Shown here piece after piece: positions 7,870-14,302 of a stretch of DNA of 14,302 nucleotides. Made by a program: the position numbers and the translations under genes. The notes beneath the pieces are model-generated. The model saw nothing but the letters and a program-made list of their open reading frames with translations. It had not been told where the DNA came from and ran no database searches. Source of the DNA: JAVEVH01 sp964430365. Its GTDB lineage: Bacteria > Patescibacteriota > Dojkabacteria > SC72. How positions within the stretch are numbered: the first letter of the stretch is position 1; every line of letters starts with the position of its first letter. The DNA is taken from NCBI GenBank assembly GCA_964430365.1, contig CAYSEU010000016.1, forward strand, positions 1 through 14,302. Reading direction: 5' to 3'.

Positions 7870-7897
7870 TTTACAATACTTTTTAATTACATATAAT
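7870..7897 (+). promoter_or_regulatory. Sigma70-type promoter for ftsK block
   Basis: TTTACA (7870-7875) and TATAAT (7892-7897) are separated by 16 bases, so the -35 box misses consensus at one position and the -10 box is perfect. The predicted start is the A at 7904. It fires away from the rpoB promoter; the two -35 boxes lie about 15 bases apart, so the promoters may influence each other. It would give a 62-nt leader before the ftsK ATG at 7966. Confidence 0.65.
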
Positions 7898-7903
7898 ATA
7901 TCG

Positions 7904-7930
7904 ATGGGAAATCTTTGTCAAAAGATTTAG
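7904..7930 (+). other. Leader mini-frame with overlapping 8-bp hairpin
   Basis: The predicted ftsK transcript would start exactly on the ATG at 7904. That ATG opens an eight-codon frame, MGNLCQKI, ending at TAG (7928-7930). A perfect inverted repeat, AAATCTTT (7909-7916), GTCA loop, AAAGATTT (7921-7928), lies inside it. The frame is out of phase with ftsK, so it is not a missed N-terminus. It could be a leaderless leader peptide, an operator or mRNA-stability hairpin, or chance. No U-run follows, so it is not an intrinsic terminator. No homologue can be judged at this length. Confidence 0.3.
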
Positions 7931-7965
7931 ATTCCTCTATTATATATATACACACAATTACTACA

Positions 7966-10179
7966 ATGCCCCGTAAAAAGAAAAAAGAAAAAATAAATAT
8001 TAAAAGCTCAGAAACCAAGATATTCTTTGGATTAATACTCTTTGTATTAGGTATAGCATTAATGCTTACACCATTTGTAAATGAGCAAGCCGATATATTC
8101 ATATATATATCTAATCTACTAGGGTGGCCTTCCATGGTATGGGGAATAGCTGTAACAGCACTCTCTATTAATCTCCTTACTCAAGGTAAGAGTTTTGGAA
8201 AAATATCCCAAATATTAGGATTTTTAGTATTAGCTTTCTCACTTAATACATTGCTTACATTCTGGGTACCAGTAGATTCATTAGATAATCCAAATATATT
8301 ACAAAGAGCAGGAGGTTCTGTAGGGAAAGTTCTACATATTGGATTAAATGATACACTAGGAGATGTATTAGAACTAATAGTATTGCTGATCGTATTAATA
8401 GTAGCCTTCTCCTTTATCACAGGCATAGAACTAAAACAGATTACAGAGGTAATTAGGCAACTCTTTACTAAGATTAGTTTTAAAGATTTACAAGGTAAGA
8501 TTGGGAGTGGTGTAAGTGATGAAAAAATGGTTATAAGTGGTATGGATGATAATATAGATGAGAGAAATGTTAGAGAACCAGAAGAAGATATTCAGATACA
8601 AGAGAACCTTGCACAACAAGTGGAGGGTAATCTCTTTTCCCCTACATCTAGGGAGGTAACCTCTCAACAATCTACCCCAAGGATCACAACAGATCCAAAT
8701 GCCGATATTGCTCCCTCTATACCTAAATATACTGATTGGAAATATCCAAGCATAGATAAGTTACAAGAGCCTAAAAAGACAGAACAACCAAAAGAAGCAT
8801 ACAAAGAGGAAGCAAGAGTAATTGAAACTGTACTAAGAAGTTTTAATATCCCTGCTAAGGTAGTAGAGATTACAATTGGTCCAACAGTAGTAAGATATGC
8901 ACTCTCAATACCTGCTGGTGTTGCTGTTAATAGGGTAAAAAGACAGAGTAATGATATAGAGGTAGCATTAAGAGTTACAAAGGGAATGATGAGAATAGAG
9001 GCACCGATACCAGGGACTTCATATATAGGGATAGAGATTCCTAACAAAAGTCCTAACTATGTTCATATGAAAGAGATGGCTAGAAAGCTTCTTTCAGAAG
9101 CAGATAGATATCAACTACCTGTAATACTAGGGCGAGATATTGCTGGTAAACCAGAGATTCGAGATCTTGTTTCCCTACCTCATTTACTTGTAGCAGGTAT
9201 GACTAGATCTGGTAAATCTGTTGGTATTAATTCCATACTTGGAGGCTTACTACTTACTAAAACCCCTGATGAGCTTAAATTGCTTTTAGTAGACCCGAAA
9301 ATGGTTGAATTAGAGGCATACAATGGCATTCCTCACTTACTTACACCTGTAATAAATGATATGGAATTGGTTGTAAACGCACTACAGTGGTCTATTACAG
9401 AAATGATGAAAAGATATAGGCAATTAAAACAGGTATTAGCTAAAAATATAGTAGAATACAATACAAAGATGGGATACTCCGCTATGCCTTACCTAGTAAT
9501 TGTAATCGATGAGATGGCAGACTTAATGTTAGTAGCTGGTCCAGATGTAGAAACTAAAATACAAAGGTTAGCACAAATGGGAAGAGCAGTTGGTGTTCAT
9601 CTAATCCTTGCTACTCAAAAACCCGTTGTAACAGTAATTACTGGACTAATTAAATCTAATATTGCAGGTAGAATAGCGTACTCGGTACCATCCGCTATGG
9701 ATTCTAGAGTAATACTTGATCAAACAGGGGCAGAGAATCTTTTAGGAAATGGAGATATGCTCTACAAAGATCAGAGTATGTCTAAGCCTGTTAGAATACA
9801 AGGCTGTTTCATTTCTACCGAAGATACAATGGATATAATTGGGCAATTAAAGGCACAAACTCATGAGGATATAGAAGCTGAAAAGGTAGATCTCTCTGTT
9901 GCAACAAATAAAGGGGGAATTAACGCGACAGGCTCTGATGAAAGAGATCCAGAATTTGAGAAAGCCCTCCAAGTAGTCATATCTGAAGAGAAAGCCTCAG
10001 CATCATTACTACAAAGAAGATTAAATATTGGATATAACAAGGCTGCAAGATTAATGGAACAGTTAGAAAAGGCTGGTGCTATTGGTAAGCAAGATGGAGT
10101 CAAGCCAAGAGAAGTCTTAGTATCGTCTTCCTCTGAGATAATGGGAAGTTCTAATCAAGATATGTCAGATGACTTCTAG
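7966..10179 (+). CDS. ftsK: FtsK/SpoIIIE-family DNA translocase
   Basis: FtsK is a membrane-anchored hexameric ATPase that pumps chromosomal DNA through the division septum and clears the terminus before cell separation. The 737-residue protein has a basic N-terminus (MPRKKKKEK), four membrane spans at about 19-38, 50-72, 81-102 and 131-153, a short linker to about 265, then the motor. The Walker A motif is GMTRSGKS (411-418), with Arg where most members have Gly (GATGSGKS). Walker B is YLVIVIDEMADLM (509-521). HLILATQKP and VITGLIKSNIAGRIAYSV follow, then LDQTGAENLLGNGDMLY. The C-terminal gamma winged helix (about 660-722, SLLQRRLNIGYNKAARLMEQLE) normally reads KOPS/SRS polarity sites. I start at ATG 7966, because FtsK proteins commonly begin with such a basic stretch; an in-frame TTG at 7915 would add 17 residues but lies in the leader hairpin. 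rodZ follows after 21 nt. Confidence 0.96.
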   Translation: MPRKKKKEKINIKSSETKIFFGLILFVLGIALMLTPFVNEQADIFIYISNLLGWPSMVWGIAVTALSINLLTQGKSFGKISQILGFLVLAFSLNTLLTFWVPVDSLDNPNILQRAGGSVGKVLHIGLNDTLGDVLELIVLLIVLIVAFSFITGIELKQITEVIRQLFTKISFKDLQGKIGSGVSDEKMVISGMDDNIDERNVREPEEDIQIQENLAQQVEGNLFSPTSREVTSQQSTPRITTDPNADIAPSIPKYTDWKYPSIDKLQEPKKTEQPKEAYKEEARVIETVLRSFNIPAKVVEITIGPTVVRYALSIPAGVAVNRVKRQSNDIEVALRVTKGMMRIEAPIPGTSYIGIEIPNKSPNYVHMKEMARKLLSEADRYQLPVILGRDIAGKPEIRDLVSLPHLLVAGMTRSGKSVGINSILGGLLLTKTPDELKLLLVDPKMVELEAYNGIPHLLTPVINDMELVVNALQWSITEMMKRYRQLKQVLAKNIVEYNTKMGYSAMPYLVIVIDEMADLMLVAGPDVETKIQRLAQMGRAVGVHLILATQKPVVTVITGLIKSNIAGRIAYSVPSAMDSRVILDQTGAENLLGNGDMLYKDQSMSKPVRIQGCFISTEDTMDIIGQLKAQTHEDIEAEKVDLSVATNKGGINATGSDERDPEFEKALQVVISEEKASASLLQRRLNIGYNKAARLMEQLEKAGAIGKQDGVKPREVLVSSSSEIMGSSNQDMSDDF

Positions 10180-10182
10180 GTT

Positions 10183-10191
10183 TGATATACT
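10183..10191 (+). promoter_or_regulatory. Extended -10 promoter for rodZ-like gene
   Basis: TGaTATACT sits in the 21-nt gap between ftsK and the next gene. The extended -10 element predicts a start near 10198, three bases before the ATG at 10201, so the transcript would be almost leaderless. There is no Shine-Dalgarno sequence. A weak -35 candidate, ATGTCA, lies 18 bases upstream inside the end of ftsK. Confidence 0.55.
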
Positions 10192-10200
10192 CTCATTGAT

Positions 10201-11139
10201 ATGGTAACCGCAGGAGAAGTAATAAAGGACAAAAGAGAATCCCTAGGAAAGGACTTAAATAGTGTTAGTGTAGACACAAAGATTCAAAGAAGATTCCTTG
10301 AATATATAGAAAGTAATCAATTTGATAAGTTTGATTCAAGGATATTTGCTACTGGATTTCTTAAAATATATTCCAAATATCTAGGCTTAGATGTAGAGAA
10401 GATATTAGCACTTTACAGAAGAAGTACCTTAGTAGAAGTTAAAAAGAGTGATAAAAAGATAGGTATTAATAAAAAGAGAAAATTACCCAAGATAAATATA
10501 TCTCCGAAGATATTAGCAATAACTACCTTAGTAATATTTCTTTTGCTAATAATTGGATATGTTGGATATCAGATATATAAATTTCAAACACCCCCCTTAC
10601 TTACAATTGTCCAGCCAATAGATGGATATATTACTAATGAAGAAAGTATAATACTAAAAGGCCTTACCCAAGAATCCGTGTTAATAGATGTAAATGATAA
10701 ACAGGTAGATGTAAACGGTAAAGGAGAATTTGAGACAGAAATATTTTTAATAGAGGGAGTAAACACAATAACTGTAAGGGCTCTTAAGTCCTCTAATAGC
10801 AATTTAGAAACGAATAAAACATTAAAAATAATATATACACCACAACAGGAAGGAGAAAATAAAATTGAAACTAAGGAATTCCTCTTAACACTTTCCATTA
10901 CTCAATCCCCATCATGGATTAAATTAGATATTGATGATGAAAACAAGATATCTCAGGTATTACAACCAAATACAATAAACGAATTTGAAGTAATTAATAA
11001 GTTCACATTAGTTACAGGTAGAGTACAAAATACTAAACTAGAAGTTAATGGAGAGGAAATACCTCTAACAGCTTCTACTCAAACAGGAATAACTCAAATA
11101 ACGTGTACTGTTGTTGAGGACGAACTAGAATGCCAATAA
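10201..11139 (+). CDS. rodZ: RodZ-like membrane protein with Ig-like domain
   Basis: RodZ links the MreB cytoskeleton to the cell-wall machinery in rod-shaped bacteria. The 312-residue protein has a RodZ-type helix-turn-helix domain at 1-75 (GEVIKDKRESLG, FLEYIESNQFDKF, ATGFLKIYSKYLGLD), a very basic juxtamembrane stretch (81-97) and one membrane span at about 103-126. This gives an N-in, C-out topology. Outside is a beta-rich Ig-like domain at about 132-213 (PIDGYITNEESIILKG, VNGKGEFE, LIEGVNTITVRA), resembling the glucodextranase domain B/Big family. A second outer domain at about 225-289 (SPSWIKLDID, LQPNT, VNGEEI) matches the C-terminal DUF4115 pattern of RodZ. The only two cysteines, 302 and 311, sit at the extreme C-terminus and could form an external disulfide. 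The Ig-like insertion is absent from E. coli RodZ. No mreB lies in the window, so the role in shape is inferred. Confidence 0.82.
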   Translation: MVTAGEVIKDKRESLGKDLNSVSVDTKIQRRFLEYIESNQFDKFDSRIFATGFLKIYSKYLGLDVEKILALYRRSTLVEVKKSDKKIGINKKRKLPKINISPKILAITTLVIFLLLIIGYVGYQIYKFQTPPLLTIVQPIDGYITNEESIILKGLTQESVLIDVNDKQVDVNGKGEFETEIFLIEGVNTITVRALKSSNSNLETNKTLKIIYTPQQEGENKIETKEFLLTLSITQSPSWIKLDIDDENKISQVLQPNTINEFEVINKFTLVTGRVQNTKLEVNGEEIPLTASTQTGITQITCTVVEDELECQ

Positions 11140-11151
11140 ATATCCCAAAAT

Positions 11152-11160
11152 TGGTATAAT
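11152..11160 (+). promoter_or_regulatory. Extended -10 promoter for leaderless dnaG
   Basis: TGgTATAAT, a perfect extended -10 element, occupies the 27-nt gap after rodZ. Six bases separate its last T from the dnaG ATG, so the standard -7 to +1 spacing puts the transcript start exactly on the A of the ATG. No Shine-Dalgarno site and no good -35 box are present. This is the clearest leaderless arrangement in the window. Confidence 0.7.
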
Positions 11161-11166
11161 TACTCA

Positions 11167-12891
11167 ATGGAATCATCTAGAGATCAAATAGAAGAGATTA
11201 AAAACCGTTTAGACATTGTTGATGTTGTAGGAAAGTATGTTCAATTAAAACAGACTGGAAAGAACTTTTCTGGTAAGTGTCCATTCCATTTAGAAAAAAC
11301 TCCTTCCTTTATCGTTAGTCCTGAACTTCAAAGATATAAATGTTTTGGATGTGGTGAAGCAGGAGATATTTTTAATTTTGTACAAAAGATTGAAAATATT
11401 GATTTCCCTGAAACCTTAGAGAAACTAGCTAAAGAGGCAGGTGTTGAATTAAAAAAAATAAGAAGTAATACACAATATCAAAGATTAGAAGAGATAAATA
11501 AGAAAGCAGCAATATTCTTCTTTAGACAAATTAAAGATAATAGATACTCCTCTGTACTAAAGTATATACACGATAGGGGTATAAATGATGAAAGTATACA
11601 AAGTTTTGGTATAGGATACTCTCCAGGGGGTACAGGACTCCTAAACTATATTCAAAAGGATAATAAGTATTCTAAGAAGGAGTTACTACTCTCAGGTCTC
11701 TTTGTAGAAAAAGATGGGAAATTAAGAGACAAATTCTATAAACGAGTAATGTTTCCGATTAGATCTAGTTCAGGAAAAGTAATTGCATTTACAGGTAGAA
11801 TACTCCCTAACAATGACTTTGGCCCTAAATATATGAATTCTCCAGAAACCCCTATATATCACAAAAAAGAAAATGTATATGGACAGTACGAATCTAGACA
11901 AGAGATTAGAAAACTTGATTTTGTAATAATGTGCGAGGGTACCACCGATGTAATCTCTGCTCATCAACTAGGTATAAAGAATATAGTGGCTCCACTAGGT
12001 ACTGCATTAACATCAGAACAGCTAACTAAACTATCTAAGTTAACTAAAAATATCCTCTTTCTGTTTGATAATGATACCGCTGGTCAGCAAGCATTAGAAA
12101 AAGCCTTTATACTGTCTCAACCACTTGAGCTAAATACCTATGCTAACAATACAAATCCGTATAAGGATGTAGACGAAATGATAAAAGAAGATCCCAAAAA
12201 ATTCAAAATCCTTGTGAAAAAAAGGTTGGACGCATACACATATATGCTTACAGAATATATTAAAGATAAGGATTTAAATAGTTTCGAAGATTATCAACGG
12301 ACTGTTTCATGGATGGAGAGGATTTTAGGTACTGTAAAGAATTCTTCTCTTTTTTCATTCTATGTGAAATCAGGCGTTAAAATAACTAAATTTGAGCCAA
12401 AAAAATTATCCCTTAACAAAGCCGTTTCCACAAAAAATCTAAGCTCTGGAAAATCTACCCCTCTAAACCGAAGTAAGGAAGCCATTTTCTTACAGCTCAT
12501 ACTTTTTCAAGAAAAGATTCAAATTGGAAAAAATATTGATTTAAAATTTTTCCAAAATGTGAAACTAAGGAACGTACTCGAATTTGTAAAACAGAACCCT
12601 AATTGTAGTAGAGAAGAAGTGATGAAAAAATTCGATGAAGATGTTGAAATAAAGGCAATCTTAGAGGACAGTATCTTTTCTTTTTCAGGTGAAGAAAGCT
12701 CAAATGAAGAAATCTATAATATTTATGATAATATAGTAAAGGATTATTTTATTAAAAAAGAGCGGGAATACAGTATTAAAATAGCATCAGCTGAAAGTAC
12801 AGGAAGAAATAAAGAGAGTCAAAAACTCTTAGAGGAATTCCAAGAATTAACTAAACAGAAAAAGCAGTATGAACAAAATAGCAAACTATGA
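11167..12891 (+). CDS. dnaG: DNA primase
   Basis: DnaG makes the RNA primers for replication, mainly on the lagging strand, working with the DnaB helicase. The 574-residue protein has the N-terminal CHC2 zinc-binding domain (Cys38, His41, Cys59, Cys62, within KCPFHLEKTPSF and YKCFGCGEAGDIFNF). The catalytic core includes RVMFPIRSSSGKVIAFTGR and GPKYMNSPETPIYHK. The TOPRIM fold shows CEGTTDVISAHQ with Glu257 and Asp261 (EGYMD is more usual), then LFDNDTAGQQAL with Asp301 and Asp303 as metal ligands, then KDVDEMI. The region after about residue 350 is poorly conserved and helical, as expected for the DnaB-interacting domain. The length is normal for a small primase. An extended -10 box directly before the ATG suggests its own leaderless mRNA. 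The stop codon TGA lies within the start of the methyltransferase gene, a 23-nt overlap. Confidence 0.97.
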   Translation: MESSRDQIEEIKNRLDIVDVVGKYVQLKQTGKNFSGKCPFHLEKTPSFIVSPELQRYKCFGCGEAGDIFNFVQKIENIDFPETLEKLAKEAGVELKKIRSNTQYQRLEEINKKAAIFFFRQIKDNRYSSVLKYIHDRGINDESIQSFGIGYSPGGTGLLNYIQKDNKYSKKELLLSGLFVEKDGKLRDKFYKRVMFPIRSSSGKVIAFTGRILPNNDFGPKYMNSPETPIYHKKENVYGQYESRQEIRKLDFVIMCEGTTDVISAHQLGIKNIVAPLGTALTSEQLTKLSKLTKNILFLFDNDTAGQQALEKAFILSQPLELNTYANNTNPYKDVDEMIKEDPKKFKILVKKRLDAYTYMLTEYIKDKDLNSFEDYQRTVSWMERILGTVKNSSLFSFYVKSGVKITKFEPKKLSLNKAVSTKNLSSGKSTPLNRSKEAIFLQLILFQEKIQIGKNIDLKFFQNVKLRNVLEFVKQNPNCSREEVMKKFDEDVEIKAILEDSIFSFSGEESSNEEIYNIYDNIVKDYFIKKEREYSIKIASAESTGRNKESQKLLEEFQELTKQKKQYEQNSKL

Positions 12892-13792
12892 TGAATTAGA
12901 TTACGATTATAGTACCTACTGGAAGAAAAGAGATTATGAACATCAATCAGAGGTATTAGTATTAGATAAACTTCTTAAAAAGGATAGTGGTAAATGGTTT
13001 TTAGATGTAGGTGGGTCATTTGGTAGAGTACTACCAACCTACTATAATAAATATAACCATTGCGTAATTGTAGATTACTCACTAAAAACTCTTCAAAAGA
13101 ATTACGCTACACTGAAAAAAGAATTCCCTAATGTAGAATTAATATCTGCGAATGCATACTACTTACCCTTTAAAGAAAATATCTTTGATAATGCGTTAAT
13201 GATAAGGGTATTACATCATCTTGATAAACCAGAGGTCTATATATCTGAAATATATAGAGTAATATCTCCAATGGGTATATATATACAAGAATTTGCAAAC
13301 AAATTACATATAAAGGCTTTAATAAGGGGAATTATTAAATTAGATTTTAAAATCTTTAATACCTCTCCATATCAACAACCTGATAGAAAGAATAATGAGG
13401 GAGCTAGAGAGAATGCTAATGTACCTTTTCTAAACTACCATACTGTATGGATTAAGAGAGTTTTAGTTAAAAAAGGATTTAAGGTAGTTAAAAAGTATGG
13501 GTGTTCATTTTTTAGATTAGAAGCATTAAAAAAACTATTAGGTAGTAGAGTATTACTTTTCTTTGAAAATATATTCCAAAATATCTTTTCTTTCCTAGAT
13601 CTTTCTCCAAGTATCTTTATTAAATCTATTAAGAAAGATAATTCTAAAAAGGGCATTGGAGAAAATATAGAAGATATATTACTATGCCCTAAATGTAAGG
13701 GAGATTTGAATATAATTGATAAAAAAGCAGTGTGCAAAGGGTGTAAAAAAGAGTATTACAAAAAGGAAAATATTTGGGATTTTAGAATATAA
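12869..13792 (+). CDS. SAM-dependent methyltransferase with C-terminal zinc ribbon
   Basis: The 307-residue protein is a class I, Methyltransf_11-type SAM-dependent methyltransferase. Motif I is WFLDVGGSFGRV (43-54), followed by an acidic strand end at VIVDYS (66-71), SANAYYLPF (93-101) and DNALMIRVLHHL (107-118). After the fold comes a basic, aromatic helical stretch (about 145-265) and then a four-cysteine zinc ribbon, LCPKCKGDL...VCKGCKKEY, with Cys273, 276, 289 and 292. The ribbon resembles Trm112-like domains, which activate partner methyltransferases or sit at the N-terminus of some enzymes; here it is C-terminal. The substrate cannot be told from the sequence. The position between dnaG and rsmA hints at an RNA or translation role, but a cell-envelope or small-molecule substrate is possible. 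The start overlaps dnaG by 23 nt without a Shine-Dalgarno site; rsmA begins at the next base after its stop. Confidence 0.85.
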   Translation: MNKIANYDELDYDYSTYWKKRDYEHQSEVLVLDKLLKKDSGKWFLDVGGSFGRVLPTYYNKYNHCVIVDYSLKTLQKNYATLKKEFPNVELISANAYYLPFKENIFDNALMIRVLHHLDKPEVYISEIYRVISPMGIYIQEFANKLHIKALIRGIIKLDFKIFNTSPYQQPDRKNNEGARENANVPFLNYHTVWIKRVLVKKGFKVVKKYGCSFFRLEALKKLLGSRVLLFFENIFQNIFSFLDLSPSIFIKSIKKDNSKKGIGENIEDILLCPKCKGDLNIIDKKAVCKGCKKEYYKKENIWDFRI

Positions 13793-14302
13793 ATGAAAAC
13801 AAAAAGATCTCTTGGGCAGAACTTTTTTATTAACAGTAATCTAGGAGATTACATTGTTAATACCGTTAAAGAGGAGGGTAGTTCCTCTATTGTTGAAATA
13901 GGGCCGGGTACAGGATTCTTTACAGAAAGGTTGATTCAAAATTTCAAAGATATTACCGTTATTGAGAAAGATACTCAATTAGCTACTACGCTCAAATTAC
14001 AATATCCTAGTATTAAGGTTATTAATGAAGACTTTCTTTCCTTAAATTTATCAATCTTTAATAGAGATTGTATATATTTTGGTTCATTACCTTACAATGT
14101 ATCTAAACCAATAGTAAGAAAGATAATAGAGAGTAAAGATTTTAATAAAAAATCTTTTTTCATTGTACAAAAGGAAGTAGCAGAAAAATATATATATAAA
14201 GAGCCATATTCTACTCTTTCTCTTACTACATATATATATGCTAAAGCTAAAAAAATATTAGACATCTCTCCTGATTCATTTAGACCTAGACCCAATGTAA
14301 AT
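13793..14302 (+). CDS. rsmA: 16S rRNA dimethyladenosine transferase (partial)
   Basis: RsmA (KsgA) dimethylates two adjacent adenosines in the 3'-end helix 45 of 16S rRNA, late in 30S assembly. The 170 codons inside the window run to the edge, and roughly the last third of the gene is missing. The start MKTKRSLGQNFFIN carries the family's SLGQNFL-type motif. Motif I is EIGPGTGFFTE (35-45), motif II ends at Glu58, motif III has Asp80 (NEDFLS), then VQKEVAEKY (125-133) and SPDSFRPRPNV (159-169), all typical. Motif IV reads GSLPYNVSKPI, so Ser98 replaces the Asn of the usual NLPY. The gene starts on the base after the methyltransferase stop, with no spacer and no Shine-Dalgarno site, so translation is probably coupled. 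TAGAAT at 13783 is too close to the ATG for a standard leaderless promoter. Confidence 0.95.
   Translation, partial: MKTKRSLGQNFFINSNLGDYIVNTVKEEGSSSIVEIGPGTGFFTERLIQNFKDITVIEKDTQLATTLKLQYPSIKVINEDFLSLNLSIFNRDCIYFGSLPYNVSKPIVRKIIESKDFNKKSFFIVQKEVAEKYIYKEPYSTLSLTTYIYAKAKKILDISPDSFRPRPNVN

Noticed and set aside
7938..7953. TATATA run as a repeat element or origin
   Set aside because: It is a short simple AT run in an AT-rich gap. No DnaA-box cluster or repeat array accompanies it.
7915..7965. TTG start at 7915 adding 17 residues to FtsK
   Set aside because: The extension shows no family similarity, lies across the leader hairpin, and has no Shine-Dalgarno site. ATG 7966 opens a basic MPRKKKK stretch typical of FtsK N-termini.
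7904..7966. Frameshift joining the ATG at 7904 to FtsK
   Set aside because: The 7904 frame is out of phase and closes after eight codons. FtsK already has a good ATG, so no lost base needs to be assumed.
7887..8135. Minus-strand frame of about 80 codons across the ftsK start
   Set aside because: It is antisense to the FtsK membrane region and has no motif or start signal. Similar antisense frames opposite rpoB, rpoC, dnaG and the methyltransferase are likewise codon shadows.
12883..12893. TGA read as glycine (Gracilibacteria-type code)
   Set aside because: TGA ends dnaG at the expected length, in the start of the next gene, and no TGA occurs inside conserved proteins.
13783..13788. TAGAAT as a leaderless promoter for rsmA
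   Set aside because: Only four bases separate it from the ATG, fewer than the usual six, and coupling to the adjacent stop explains initiation.
1..14302. CRISPR, mobile element, tRNA or defence system
   Set aside because: All DNA except the roughly 270-bp divergent gap and 0-27-nt spacers is occupied by recognisable core genes or overlaps. No direct-repeat arrays, transposase motifs or cloverleaf sequences were seen.

Overview
The window is a compact, AT-rich bacterial chromosome segment made of core information-processing and cell-division genes. Nothing in it looks mobile: no insertion sequence, phage gene, CRISPR array, tRNA or rRNA gene. Clear bacterial RpoB, RpoC, S12, FtsK, DnaG and RsmA proteins place it in Bacteria. 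The short intergenic gaps, the low GC, the divergent but intact RNA polymerase, the lack of rplJ/rplL beside rpoB, and start signals that mostly lack Shine-Dalgarno sites suggest a reduced genome of the Patescibacteria/CPR type. A Dojkabacteria-like lineage is a guess only. TGA acts as a normal stop (it ends dnaG and never occurs inside a gene), which argues against the recoded Gracilibacteria/Absconditabacteria.

Layout: two divergent gene blocks leave a control region at about 7699-7965. On the minus strand lie rpoB, rpoC (8-nt overlap with rpoB), rpsL (S12), and the first codons of what is probably rpsG (S7). This is the familiar rpoBC-str order. On the plus strand lie ftsK, a rodZ-like gene, dnaG, a class I methyltransferase with a C-terminal zinc ribbon, and rsmA (ksgA), which is cut by the window edge. 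The plus block links chromosome segregation, cell shape, replication priming and ribosome maturation. Genes are separated by 0-27 nt or overlap.

The control region holds two good sigma70-type promoters facing outward: TTGACT-17-TGaTAAACT for rpoB and TTTACA-16-TATAAT for ftsK. The predicted rpoB leader (about 121 nt) contains three short segments that can form two mutually exclusive hairpins, the second ending three bases from the rpoB AUG. The ftsK leader begins exactly at the AUG of an eight-codon open frame that overlaps an 8-bp hairpin. Several genes (rpsL, rodZ, dnaG, perhaps rpsG) have a Pribnow box 6-9 nt before their ATG, so their mRNAs should be leaderless or nearly so. rpoC instead has a perfect AGGAGGT site inside the end of rpoB.

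The most unusual protein-level observations are in RNA polymerase. The RpoB rifampicin pocket and the neighbouring ETPEGPNIG motif are changed at many positions, the GRHGNKG motif reads GRHGDKN, and the RpoC trigger loop has Gln where Arg is usual. S12 carries Arg at the Lys88 position linked to streptomycin resistance, and RsmA has SLPY instead of NLPY. I found no defence or accessory system. The best candidates for something undescribed are the rpoB leader switch and the remodelled polymerase active centre.
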